Shown here piece after piece: positions 1 to 8,562 of a DNA stretch of 64,000 nt. A model generated the notes under the pieces. That model was not told where the DNA came from. It did not search any database and saw only the letters and a program-made list of their open reading frames with translations. The stretch's first letter is position 1. Each line of letters opens with the position of its first letter. The DNA lies in the NCBI RefSeq assembly GCF_000022085.1, contig NC_011892.1, forward strand, positions 62,001 to 126,000, read 5' to 3'. This stretch comes from Methylobacterium nodulans ORS 2060. Its GTDB lineage: Bacteria; Pseudomonadota; Alphaproteobacteria; Rhizobiales; Beijerinckiaceae. The translations under genes were made by a program, and so were the position numbers.

Positions 1-487
1 AGCCCAGGAAGGTCGCGAGCGGGATCGAGACCGTGAACGTCGCGAGGATGCGCGCCCGATACTCGTTCGGCAGCCAATAGGTCAGGTAGAGGATGGCGCC
101 CGGGAAAAAGCCGGCCTCGGCCGCCCCCAGGATGAACCGCATCGCGTAGAGCGAGTATGGCCCGATCACCAGGGCCATGCCCATCGTCACCAAGCCCCAG
201 GTGATCATGATCCTGGCGATCCACCGACGAGCGCCGACGCGTTGCAGCGCGAGATTGCTCGGCACCTCGACCAGGAAGTAGGAGACGAAGAACAGGCTCG
301 CCGCGAAGCCGAACATCGCAGGCGTGAGCCCGAGATCCTTGTTCATCTGCAGCGCAGCGAAGCCGACATTGACCCTGTCGAGCAGGGCGAAGAAGTAGCA
401 GACCATCAGGAACGGCACGAGGCGAAGAATCACCCGGCGCATGGTCGCTTTTTCGAGGGACTGCGGCGCTTGTTCAGGGACGCTCAC
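1..487 (-). CDS. MFS transporter, anion:cation symporter family (3' end outside window)
   Basis: This is the N-terminal part of a major facilitator permease, about 162 residues, running off the left edge. The start is a GTG at 487 preceded by GGAGG seven bases upstream. Visible family features are the opening helix ending in LLDRVNVGFAALQMN, a second helix with SYFLVEVPSN, and RVGARRWIARIMITWG. These are the signature of the phthalate/tartrate/glucarate type of organic-anion symporters. It is the last gene seen in the minus-strand operon that starts near 6650, 91 bases after the RraA-like gene. The related permease at 5316-6650 shows nearly the same motifs, so the operon carries two paralogous importers. 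The substrate is probably a hydroxy- or keto-carboxylate, by inference from the neighbours. Confidence 0.85.
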   Translation of the reverse strand, partial: MSVPEQAPQSLEKATMRRVILRLVPFLMVCYFFALLDRVNVGFAALQMNKDLGLTPAMFGFAASLFFVSYFLVEVPSNLALQRVGARRWIARIMITWGLVTMGMALVIGPYSLYAMRFILGAAEAGFFPGAILYLTYWLPNEYRARILATFTVSIPLATFLG

Positions 488-578
488 GTCCTGTCCTCCC
501 ATGGTCTTCCTGGATACGGCTCGCGCGATGCAGGTCGCCGTCTCTGTGCCTTCGGCTTTCCTGCCGTCCGCGGGCGGA

Positions 579-1253
579 TCAGATCCCTTCGCAGCCCGCG
601 TCCCGGAGGGCGCGCTCAACCCACGACCGGTCCACGGTGCCGGCCTTGATGGCCGCCATCGTCTTGGCCTCGTCCTGCTGCTTCTTGTTGGCTGCGGCGA
701 AGACGGCTTCCGTTTGATCGAAGGGCACGCACACGATCCCGTCGTCGTCGCCGACGATGAGGTCGCCTGGCTGGATCACCATCCCGTCCAGGGCGATCGT
801 GGCATTGATTTCGCCGGGCCCGTTCTTGTAGGGGCCGCGATGCGTGATGCCGGCCGCGAACACCGGCAGAGAATTTGCGCGGATCCACCCGTGATCGCGG
901 ACGGCACCGTTCACGATCACGCCCGCGACCCCGATCTGCTGCGCATGGGCGAGCATGAGCTCACCCATGATCGCGTTCGTCAGGTCACCACCTGCATCAA
1001 CGACGAGGACGTCGCCCGCGCTGGCGCGGTTCAGGGCCGCGTGCACCATCAGGTTGTCGCCCGGGCGCTGCTTGATGGTGAGCGCGGCGCCGGCCAGCAC
1101 GCCCCCCGCATGGAGCGGCCTGAGGCGGGGCCCGCCATGGACCATGCGGTTCATGGAGTCGCTGATATTCGCGACCGCGATGGCCTTGAACTTCTCGACC
1201 GTGGCCTCGTCGACCTTGCGGGTGCGGGGATGGATCTTGAACCCGATGGACAT
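579..1253 (-). CDS. RraA-like 4-hydroxy-4-methyl-2-oxoglutarate aldolase family protein
   Basis: The 224-residue protein belongs to the RraA/HMG-CHA aldolase family. Its characterised members are Mg2+-dependent class II aldolases that split 4-hydroxy-2-oxo-diacids to pyruvate plus an oxo-acid; relatives bind RNase E. The sequence shows NISDSMNR near residue 29, a GELM helix followed about twenty residues later by VNGAVRDHGWI, and GDLIVGDDDGIVCVP near residue 170. In the classical aldolases the Arg-Asp pair is followed two residues later by an acidic residue. Here that place is Trp, so activity as a textbook HMG aldolase is not assured. It sits 44 bases downstream of the NAD-dependent dehydrogenase in the same operon, which fits a lyase step in acid catabolism. 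Confidence 0.8.
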   Translation of the reverse strand: MSIGFKIHPRTRKVDEATVEKFKAIAVANISDSMNRMVHGGPRLRPLHAGGVLAGAALTIKQRPGDNLMVHAALNRASAGDVLVVDAGGDLTNAIMGELMLAHAQQIGVAGVIVNGAVRDHGWIRANSLPVFAAGITHRGPYKNGPGEINATIALDGMVIQPGDLIVGDDDGIVCVPFDQTEAVFAAANKKQQDEAKTMAAIKAGTVDRSWVERALRDAGCEGI

Positions 1254-1297
1254 GGCTGCTTTCTGAACAGTGAAACGGAGTGAGGGGCGAGGGACGG

Positions 1298-2212
1298 TCA
1301 GGCCGGCTCGGATCGCTTCAGGCCGGCCTTGAGCTCCATGGCGTCGAGCGCCTCCTGGTAGGTCCGCGGCACGACGCCCTTGAAGTGATCCTTGAGGCCG
1401 AGGCTCTCCTTCCAGCGCAGCCTCTTCGCGACGGCACGGGCCATGATCGGCTCCACCCCGGCGTCCTGAACGGCGTCGGCCGACATCTCGAGTTCCTCGG
1501 CGCGGCGCTTGGCGTGAATGGCTCCGGACGGAGTCAAGCTCTGCACGGTATCCATCCAGGGGCGCGCCAGCGTCTTGGAGGCGGAGGCGAGCACGATCTC
1601 GTCGATCCCATATTGGCGGGCCGCGAGCAGCATCTCGTCCGTCAGCGCCTCGATGCCCTTGATGAGGACGGAGCGGAGAATCTTGATCCCGGACGCCGTC
1701 CCGAGCACCGGACCCATGAACTCGATCTGCATGCCCCAGGGCACGAGCAGGTCACGCACGCGCTCGCCGGCGGGTCCGCTCGACAGCATCCGCATGGAGT
1801 AGCCGTGAAGCGGCGTCCCCTCGATCGAGCCGTCACCGAGAAGCGCACCGCTCGCCGCCAGCTTGTCGGCGACGCTTCTCTTGATCTTCGGGGTGGCGGA
1901 CGCGAAATCGAGGAAGGTGTGCCGGTTCGTCAGGACGGGTGCGAACGCGTCCGCGCTCTCCAGCGAGGACGCGCCGGGCGTCACGCTGAAGATCAGGTCG
2001 CTCGCATCCGCGAGCTCCGCGTTCGACCGCACCAGGGTGACGCCGGCGTCCCGCGCCCTGCTCTGGATGAGGTCGGCGTAAGGACCGTCGAAGGCGTATT
2101 TGTCGTAGCAGGCAATGGATTCGAGACCGGCTCCGCGCAGCCCCGCTCCGAGGGTGCTGCCGATCTCGCCGTACCCGACGAGGCCCAGCCTGAACTGCTT
2201 GCGGTCTGCCAT
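1298..2212 (-). CDS. NAD(P)-dependent dehydrogenase, 6-phosphogluconate/3-hydroxyisobutyrate type with DUF1932 C-terminus
   Basis: The 304-residue protein has an N-terminal Rossmann fold with GYGEIG at residues 13-18. The NADP-binding region is followed by an all-helical C-terminal domain resembling DUF1932 (GIKILRSVLIKGIEAL near 175). Members of this superfamily oxidise beta-hydroxyacids with NAD(P)+. The C-terminal helix bearing KILRSVLIKG corresponds to the segment that carries the catalytic lysine in the superfamily. It begins 30 bases after the stop of the FAD/Fe-S dehydrogenase and precedes the RraA-like gene, so it probably works on an intermediate of the same pathway. The physiological substrate cannot be named. 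Confidence 0.82.
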   Translation of the reverse strand: MADRKQFRLGLVGYGEIGSTLGAGLRGAGLESIACYDKYAFDGPYADLIQSRARDAGVTLVRSNAELADASDLIFSVTPGASSLESADAFAPVLTNRHTFLDFASATPKIKRSVADKLAASGALLGDGSIEGTPLHGYSMRMLSSGPAGERVRDLLVPWGMQIEFMGPVLGTASGIKILRSVLIKGIEALTDEMLLAARQYGIDEIVLASASKTLARPWMDTVQSLTPSGAIHAKRRAEELEMSADAVQDAGVEPIMARAVAKRLRWKESLGLKDHFKGVVPRTYQEALDAMELKAGLKRSEPA

Positions 2213-2242
2213 GACGTGCTCCTTGTCCTCAATGTGATCGGA

Positions 2243-5200
2243 TCAGCGCCGCGCTTCGGCCGGGCTGCGCTTCGCGGCGGCCACAACCTCGGCGCCGGCC
2301 GCCACGTGAGCGTGAAGGATCTCGACGGGATGCGGCAGCCGGACGCCGTCGATGAGCTTGGCCTGCAGGCGGCAGGAATAACCGTCGGCGACGAGTCGGC
2401 CCGACCGGCCCTTCTCGGCTACGGGCGCCGCCCAGCTGAGGCCGTAGATGCGCTCGGACATCGCCCGGTGCTCCGCCTCATGGCCGAAGGTGCCGGCCAT
2501 CCCGCAGCAGCCGGACGGCAGCGTCGAGAGGCCGAGCCCGAAAGCCGCGAAGACGGTTGACCACGCCGCCACGGCGGGCGGCGCGGTCGCCCGCTCGGTG
2601 CAGTGCGGGAGCAGCCAGTAGGTCTCTCTGTCGGGCGTTCGCGGCGCGCGTTCGAGACGGCCGGTGAGCCATTCCTGGACGAGCTGGACGCGCGGCACGT
2701 CGCGCCCGGGAAGAGCCTGCGGGTACTCCGACCGGTAGGTGAGCGTCATGGACGGATCGAGGCCGATGAGCGCGACGCCGGTCGCGGCAAGGCGGCCGAG
2801 GTCGGTCGCGCTCGCCGACGCGCGCCGCTCGAACCGGCCCAGGAAGCCGTGAACGTGCAGCGGTTTGCCGTTGGGCCGATAGGGCGCGAGCCAGGGCCGG
2901 ACTCCGATCCCGATCAGGAGATCGAGCAGGGCGAGCAGGACGGGCGTCTCGTAGTAGCTCGTGAATGCGTCCTGCACGACGACGACGCTCATCAGGCGCT
3001 CGGAGGCGGACAGCTTCGCCAAGACCTCCGCATTGGCGAGCGCCACGCCTCGACGCTCGATCTCCCGCCCGAGGTTCAGCCCGGACAGCCTCGGTGTGTG
3101 GACGAGCCCGATCGCGTCGGCGAGGCCGAGTGATGTCGCGCGATTGACGAGCCTCGGCGCCTTGGCCAGCCAGGGCACCAGCGCCTCCAGCGAAGCGACG
3201 ACGTGGTGGCGCAAGGGCCGCAGGTAACGGCCGTGATACAGCTCGAGGAACTTCGCCCGGAAGCTCGGGACGTCCACCTTGATGGGGCACTGGCCCGTGC
3301 AGGATTTGCAGGCCAGGCAGCCCGCCATGGCCTCGTGCACCTCGTGGGAGAAGTCGTCCTCCCGCCGGCGAAGCGTTGCGACGAGGCGGCCCGGGAAGGC
3401 GAGCCAGCCCGGCCGCGCGCGCAGCCGGATTGCCTCGACGAGAGGGTCGCAGCCCTCCGCGGCGAGCCGGCGCAGCCATTCGCGCATGAGCTGGGCGCGC
3501 CCCTTCGGGGAGTGCCGGCGCTCGCGCGTGCCCTTCCAGGAGGGGCACATGGCGTCGTCCGGATCCCAGTTGAAACAGGCTCCGTTGCCGTTGCAGTGGA
3601 GCGCCTCGTCGTAGCCGGCCCGCACTCCCGGCGGGATCGCGCGGTCGCGCTGGCCCTTGGTCGGCACGCCGTCGACGGTAAGCAGTGTGCCGCCCTCCGG
3701 CACGGCGATCTTGCCCGGGTTGAACTGGTGACGCGGATCGAAGGCGGCCTTTACGGATTGCAGCACCGGGTAGAGCGGGCCGAAGAACCGGGGCGAGAAC
3801 TCGGACCGCACACCCTTGCCGTGCTCGCCCCAGAGGAGCCCGCCGTAGCGCTGCGTCAGCGCGACGACGTCCTCCGTGACCTCGCGGATCAGGGCCTCGG
3901 CGCCCGGCGCCTTCATGTCGATCGCAGGCCGCACGTGCAGCACGCCCGCGTCCACGTGGCCGAACATCCCGTAATCGAGACCGCGCCGATCGAGCGCTGC
4001 CCGGAACTCCGCGATGAAGTCGGCGAGGTTCTCGGGCGGGACCGCGGTGTCCTCGACGAAGGCGATCGGCCGCTTGTCGCCCTTCATGCCGCCCAGGAGT
4101 CCGACCGACTTCTTGCGCATGTCCCAGATGCGATCGACGTCCATCTCCCCCCGCGCCACCGTGTAGCCGCGCCGCCCTCCGACAGGACCGGCCGCGTCCA
4201 GCGCCGCCGTGAGGCGTCCCACCGCCTCCTCGACCTCGGCGCCGCTGTTGCCGACGAACTCGATGAGATTGACGCCGTGCGCCCGCTCCCCGCCGTTTTC
4301 GGGGAAGAAGGATGCGACGCCTTCCCAGATGAGATCGCCTTGGGCGAGCGCCAGCACCGTGGAGTCGACCGTCTCGATCGACGCCGCCCCGAAGGATACG
4401 AGCGCCTGCGCGTCGCGGAGCGCTGCGTCGAAGCTGCCGTAGCGGAGATTGACCAGCGCCGCATGGCTCGGCAGCGGCAGGACGTTGAGCGTCGCCTCCG
4501 CCAGAAATCCGAGCGTTCCCTCCGAGCCACACAGGACGGCGTTGAGGTCGAACCGTCCGTCCGCGCGTCGGATGTGGGCGAGGTCGTATCCCGTGAGACA
4601 GCGGTTGAGAGGCGGAAACCGCTCAGTGATGAGTGCCGCGTTCTCGCGCTGGAGCCTGTCCACGTCGCGGTGGATGATGCCCACACGGTCGGATCGCGCT
4701 TGGATGGCTGCAAGTTCGGCCTCATCGAGGGGGCCTGAGTGCCAAACCGTTCCGTCAGACAGGACGGTCGTCAGTTCGAGCACGTGGTCACGCGTCTTGC
4801 CGTAGAGACAGGAGCCCTGGCCGCAGGCGTCGGTCGAGATCATGCCGCCGATCGTGGCGCGGTTGGAGGTCGAGAGCTCGGGCGCGAAGAAGAGCCCGAA
4901 AGGCTTGAGCGCCGCGTTGAGCTGGTCCTTGACGACGCCTGCCTCGACCCGCGCCGTGCGGCGTTCCGGATCGATCGCCACGATGCGGTTCATGTGCCGC
5001 GACAGGTCGACGACGAGCCCGTCCGTGAGGGACTGGCCGTTGGTACCGGTCCCGCCGCCGCGCGGCGCGATCCGAACCTCTGTGAAGCGCTCTTCTCCGA
5101 GGAGCGTCGCGATGCGCACGAGGTCGTCGAGGCCGCGCGGAAAGGCGATGGCCTGCGGCGTGAGCTGGTAGATCGAATTGTCCGTCGCCGCGACGGTTCG

Positions 5201-5341
5201 ATCGGCCGCGCCCACCGACAGGTCGCCCGCGAAGCCCCGCGCCCGCAACTCGGCGCAGAAGACCGCGTAGACCGACAGCGTGACGGGTTCGGGCGAGAGG
5301 CGCGGGATCATGGCGTCAGGCCGGGATCGCGGTTGCGACAT
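2243..5341 (-). CDS. FAD-linked oxidase / Fe-S oxidoreductase fusion (YdiJ-like D-2-hydroxyacid dehydrogenase)
   Basis: The 1032-residue flavoprotein matches the length and architecture of E. coli YdiJ, a D-2-hydroxyglutarate dehydrogenase. An FAD-binding PCMH domain has the glycine-rich loop GGGTGTNGQS at residues 95-104. It is followed by the GlcD-like oxidase C-domain with HVDAGVLHVRP. A GlpC-like Fe-S half contains CXXCXXCXXXCP (CLACKSCTGQCP) and a late CCG segment (LPSGCCGMAGTFGHE). It likely transfers electrons from a D-2-hydroxyacid to the quinone pool at the membrane. The first ATG at 5341 overlaps the upstream permease by 26 bases, which suggests translational coupling; an alternative ATG at 5311 avoids the overlap. 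Neither start has a strong Shine-Dalgarno sequence. The exact hydroxyacid is unknown. Confidence 0.88.
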   Translation of the reverse strand: MSQPRSRPDAMIPRLSPEPVTLSVYAVFCAELRARGFAGDLSVGAADRTVAATDNSIYQLTPQAIAFPRGLDDLVRIATLLGEERFTEVRIAPRGGGTGTNGQSLTDGLVVDLSRHMNRIVAIDPERRTARVEAGVVKDQLNAALKPFGLFFAPELSTSNRATIGGMISTDACGQGSCLYGKTRDHVLELTTVLSDGTVWHSGPLDEAELAAIQARSDRVGIIHRDVDRLQRENAALITERFPPLNRCLTGYDLAHIRRADGRFDLNAVLCGSEGTLGFLAEATLNVLPLPSHAALVNLRYGSFDAALRDAQALVSFGAASIETVDSTVLALAQGDLIWEGVASFFPENGGERAHGVNLIEFVGNSGAEVEEAVGRLTAALDAAGPVGGRRGYTVARGEMDVDRIWDMRKKSVGLLGGMKGDKRPIAFVEDTAVPPENLADFIAEFRAALDRRGLDYGMFGHVDAGVLHVRPAIDMKAPGAEALIREVTEDVVALTQRYGGLLWGEHGKGVRSEFSPRFFGPLYPVLQSVKAAFDPRHQFNPGKIAVPEGGTLLTVDGVPTKGQRDRAIPPGVRAGYDEALHCNGNGACFNWDPDDAMCPSWKGTRERRHSPKGRAQLMREWLRRLAAEGCDPLVEAIRLRARPGWLAFPGRLVATLRRREDDFSHEVHEAMAGCLACKSCTGQCPIKVDVPSFRAKFLELYHGRYLRPLRHHVVASLEALVPWLAKAPRLVNRATSLGLADAIGLVHTPRLSGLNLGREIERRGVALANAEVLAKLSASERLMSVVVVQDAFTSYYETPVLLALLDLLIGIGVRPWLAPYRPNGKPLHVHGFLGRFERRASASATDLGRLAATGVALIGLDPSMTLTYRSEYPQALPGRDVPRVQLVQEWLTGRLERAPRTPDRETYWLLPHCTERATAPPAVAAWSTVFAAFGLGLSTLPSGCCGMAGTFGHEAEHRAMSERIYGLSWAAPVAEKGRSGRLVADGYSCRLQAKLIDGVRLPHPVEILHAHVAAGAEVVAAAKRSPAEARR

Positions 5342-6650
5342 CGTCCCGCCGGACGAGGCGACCGAAGACGACCATCAGCGTTGCGCCAAACAGGAGGGAG
5401 CAGCCGACCGCGACGAGCGGCGCCGTGAACCCGCCCGAGAGGTCGCGAACGAAGCCGATCATGTAAGGCCCGACAAAGCCGCCCAGGTTGCCGATGGAGA
5501 CGATCATCGCGATCCCGCCCGCCGCCGCGCGGCCGGTGAGAAAGCTCGACGGGACGGCCCAGAAGGTCGCCACGAAGGAGTTGATGCCGACGACCGCGAT
5601 GCAGAGGGCGACGATCGTGAGGAGCGGCGATGAGGTGAAGGCGCTGGCCACCAGGGCGGCCGAGCCGACGAACAGCGAGATGGCGGGGTAGATCGTTCGA
5701 TCGCTGCCCCGGTCCGACATCCGGCCCCACACCACCATCGCGATTGCCCCGCAGAGGTAGGGGATCGCCGTGACGAACCCGACGACGGACGTGGCGAGGC
5801 CGAGTTGCTTGATGATCTGAGGCAGCCAGAGGCCGATGCCGAGTGACCCGATGATGGCACAGAAGTTGATGGTCGCGAGCGTCAGCACCCGCCAGTTCCG
5901 AAGAGCCTGAGCCAGCGTGAGGTTGTGCTTCTTCTCGATGGCGGCCTTCTCCGACGCGAGCCGGGAGACGAGGAAGTCGCGCTCTGGGGCGGACAGCCAG
6001 GCAGCCTTCTCGGGCTTGTCGGTCAGGACGAGGAGGCAGGCGACGCCGAGGATCACCGCAGGCGCAGCCTCAAGAACGAGGAGCCACTGCCATCCCTTGA
6101 GACCGAAGCCCTCGAGCTGGACCAAAGCGCCCGAGATCGGCGACCCGACGATGTTCGCGACCGGGATCCCCAGCAGGAACAGAGCCGTCGCCCTGGCCCG
6201 AACGGCGGAGGGGAACCACATGCTCAAGTAAAGAAATACACCAGGGACGAAGCCTGCCTCGCCGAGGCCGAGCAGGAACCGCGCGATGCCGAACTGAACC
6301 GGGCCTGTCACAAATGCAGTCGCGGCCGAGACAAGCCCCCAGGTGATCATGATCCGTGCGATCCAAAGCCGGGCCCCGACCCGCATCATGATCAGGTTGC
6401 TCGGGATCTCGGCGACGAAGTAGCCGAAGAAGAACAGGCCCGCTCCGACGCCGAAAGCCGTCGCGCTGAGGTCGATGTCCTTGTTCATCGTGAGCGCGGC
6501 GAAGCCGACATTCACGCGATCCAGGTAGCTGACGACGTAGCAGATGAAGAGGAACGGCAGAATGCGCCGCAGCATCTTGCGGTAGAGCGCGTGCTCGTCG
6601 ACCGCCGCCGTCTGAGCGAATGCCGGCTCCGCCGGGCGCCCCCATGCCAT
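5316..6650 (-). CDS. MFS transporter, anion:cation symporter family (organic acid importer)
   Basis: The 444-residue permease has about twelve hydrophobic helices. Signature segments are SYLDRVNVGFAALTMNKD, FAEIPSN-type helix 2 and RVGARLWIARIMITWG. A central hydrophilic loop follows helix 6. These place it in the ACS family (phthalate, tartrate and glucarate permeases). I chose the ATG at 6650 because AGGGAGAG lies just upstream; an in-frame ATG 39 bases earlier has no such site. It is the first gene of the minus-strand operon and runs into the FAD/Fe-S dehydrogenase with a 26-base overlap. It presumably imports the acid that the downstream enzymes oxidise and cleave. Confidence 0.87.
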   Translation of the reverse strand: MAWGRPAEPAFAQTAAVDEHALYRKMLRRILPFLFICYVVSYLDRVNVGFAALTMNKDIDLSATAFGVGAGLFFFGYFVAEIPSNLIMMRVGARLWIARIMITWGLVSAATAFVTGPVQFGIARFLLGLGEAGFVPGVFLYLSMWFPSAVRARATALFLLGIPVANIVGSPISGALVQLEGFGLKGWQWLLVLEAAPAVILGVACLLVLTDKPEKAAWLSAPERDFLVSRLASEKAAIEKKHNLTLAQALRNWRVLTLATINFCAIIGSLGIGLWLPQIIKQLGLATSVVGFVTAIPYLCGAIAMVVWGRMSDRGSDRTIYPAISLFVGSAALVASAFTSSPLLTIVALCIAVVGINSFVATFWAVPSSFLTGRAAAGGIAMIVSIGNLGGFVGPYMIGFVRDLSGGFTAPLVAVGCSLLFGATLMVVFGRLVRRDDVATAIPA

Positions 6651-7125
6651 GACGCTCTCTCCCTGGTGAATTTTGCAACGGCGTTTCATTTTGCGTACAT
6701 GGCATGGTTGCGCAGGTCAAGCGTCCACGGAGCGTTCGGGGGATACCTCGCCTTGGAGCTGCCTAAGCGAGCGCCTGCAAAGGTGATCAGGGTTCGGGTT
6801 CCCGAGGCGGACAAGTTGACCAACAAAGCGTCGCAATCATCGAGCTGGCGGTCCAGCGCTTTACGGACGATCCAGATCGCGCCACGAAGCCTGTGCATTG
6901 ATGCGAAGCACGCCCGGGACCTGTCACCGCATGCCACAAGACAGTTATGCTTCGGAATGTCGCATGCGGGCTGCGCTCTGACGGGACGCGCGCGTCAGGC
7001 CGAGACCGCTTCAAGCCTTGTCTCAGGTCTCTTCCCGGCCCGGTCGCATCGTTTGGTGACACGGGAAAGCGCGTTTAAAGGTTTCCCTTGGTGAGCCATC
7101 CGAACTGTGAGCGGACGAGAAACGA
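6651..7125. promoter_or_regulatory. Divergent intergenic region between catabolic operon and IclR gene
   Basis: There is no credible gene in these 475 bases. The region lies between two divergent starts, so it must hold the promoter of the minus-strand operon and probably that of the IclR gene. IclR proteins usually bind palindromes in such intergenic stretches. I could not single out a convincing operator by eye. The part nearest the regulator is less GC-rich than its surroundings. Confidence 0.45.
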
Positions 7126-7830
7126 ATGCCGAAAGAGGCTCGAAAGAGGCCCAAGCTTGAGGGCGTTGCCTCGGCCGAGAGGGTGTTGACGGTTTTGACT
7201 GCTTTTCGACGGGGCGACGACGCACTCGAATTATCGGAACTCGCCCGCCGCACATCGCTCGTTAAAAGCACCATCATGCGGCTGTGCATCTCGCTTGAGA
7301 AGTTCGACCTAATTGAACGCCTGGATGATGGACGGTATCGCCTGGGGGTTGAGGCCGCTCGCATCGGCTCCGTTTATCAGCAATCCTTTGCGTTGGAGGA
7401 ACGCGTTGTCCCCGTTCTGGAGCGCCTCGCCGCTGAGTCACTCGAGACGGCGTCGTTTTATATTCGTCGCGGAAATCAGAGGCTCTGCTTGTTCCGAGCA
7501 GATTCGCCGTACCCGCTCCGCATGAATGTTCGGCCGGGCGACATGCGGCCGATGGATAACTCGGCCATTGCGCAGGTGTTATCTATTTTCGGAGACCGAA
7601 TGCTGCCAAAGCAGAACGATGTAAAGCTTCCTATCTATACGTCAGGTGTCACCGATCCGCATGTTGCATCCCTTGCAATGCCGATCTTCGGCACCGAAAG
7701 ACGGCTCATCGGAGCACTCGCGTTGTCAGGTCCTTCGTCGCGTCTCACAGCTGAGCAGGCCAGCGTTTTAGAGCCGCGGTTACGGGACGCGGCCGAGCGT
7801 CTCTCATCCGAATTGGGCGCACAACTTTGA
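7126..7830 (+). CDS. IclR family transcriptional regulator
   Basis: The 234-residue regulator has an N-terminal winged helix-turn-helix (SAERVLTVLTAFRRGDDALELSELARRT, continuing to about residue 70). The C-terminal GAF-like effector domain contains the family's late AMPIFG...LIGALALSGP segment. IclR proteins bind small acids and control nearby catabolic operons, often by repression relieved by the substrate. The divergent position beside the permease/dehydrogenase operon makes that operon its likely target. Codon use is slightly less GC-rich than in the operon. The gene ends 17 bases before the outer end of a truncated IS6-like element, so anything that once followed has been replaced. Confidence 0.9.
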   Translation: MPKEARKRPKLEGVASAERVLTVLTAFRRGDDALELSELARRTSLVKSTIMRLCISLEKFDLIERLDDGRYRLGVEAARIGSVYQQSFALEERVVPVLERLAAESLETASFYIRRGNQRLCLFRADSPYPLRMNVRPGDMRPMDNSAIAQVLSIFGDRMLPKQNDVKLPIYTSGVTDPHVASLAMPIFGTERRLIGALALSGPSSRLTAEQASVLEPRLRDAAERLSSELGAQL

Positions 7831-7847
7831 ACAATAATACTTCTGTA

Positions 7848-8169
7848 GGGCCTGTCGCAAACGCGCTGACGTTCAGCAGCCGTTAGGCATACCCGTCCAA
7901 CTTGCCGCCTCCATCCCGGAAGCGGCCCATGATCCTCACCGCCCTCGCGCTCAAGCTGAAGCGCCAGGCCCGCGGCGACTTCACGAGTCGGCACTTCGAG
8001 GCCATGCTGATCGTCCAGGCCGTCTCCTGGTCCCTGCACGACGCCCAGAGCGACCGGGACATCGCGGAGATGCTGCTGGAGCGCGACCTGACTGTCGACC
8101 ACTCCACGATCAATCGCTGGGTGCTCGCCGACGCGCCCTCGATCGAGCGCCGGCTGCGCCAATTGAGCC
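7848..8169 (+). mobile_element. Truncated IS6-family element, left boundary of the 12-kb block
   Basis: The outer terminal repeat GGGCCTGTCGCAAACGCG lies at 7848-7865 and resembles IS6-family ends. The transposase N-terminus starts at 7929 (MILTALALKLKRQ) and runs through the recognisable DIAEMLLERDLTVDHSTINRW helix-turn-helix. It stops being IS6-like near 8169, where an unrelated transposase relic is joined, so the catalytic domain is missing. A second copy of the same 5' end, in opposite orientation, occurs at 19745-20025. The eight bases outside the two outer ends do not match, so no target duplication supports a simple composite transposon. Confidence 0.75.
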
Positions 8170-8319
8170 GGCTGGCACAACTCCCACGACCTCGTCGTGC
8201 CCGACACCATCAGCCTGCTGCGGCTGCCCTCCTGCGCGCCGGAACTCAACCCAGTCGAGAACGTCTGGCAGTTCCTACGCGACAACTGGCAAGGCGGTCA
8301 GATCTTCGCCTCCTATGGG
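8170..8319 (+). pseudogene. IS630-family transposase C-terminal fragment
   Basis: Translation from about 8170 gives GWHNSHDLVVPDTISLL, then PELNPVENVWQFLRDNW, the hallmark last catalytic-glutamate region of IS630/Tc1-like DDE transposases. Only about 50 codons remain. The left side is fused to an IS6 fragment and the right side to an IS91 fragment, so this is a stranded relic. Confidence 0.7.
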
Positions 8320-8516
8320 CTGGACGAGCGCGGGGTCACATTCCGCTGGAAGGATGACCGCGTCCGGGCCGGGGCGAGGGGCCGGGAGTGGATCAAGAGC
8401 CTGACGCTGTCGGCCGACGAGTTCATCCGCCGGTTCCTGCTGCACGTCCTGGCCGACGGATTCCACCGGATCCGCCACGACGGCTTGTTCGCCAGCAGGA
8501 CGCGGGCTGCTTCCCC
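8320..8516 (+). pseudogene. IS91-family transposase fragment
   Basis: The frame continues from the IS630 relic into RGVTFRWKDDR and then DEFIRRFLLHVLADGFHRIRH, typical of the C-terminal half of IS91 Y2 rolling-circle transposases. The two catalytic tyrosines are not in this piece. The homology fades near 8516, shortly before the convergent LysR gene. Confidence 0.7.
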
Positions 8517-8562
8517 TGCAAAATCCGGGCGCTGCTCGCTCCAGAGGCGCCTCTCGATCCGG

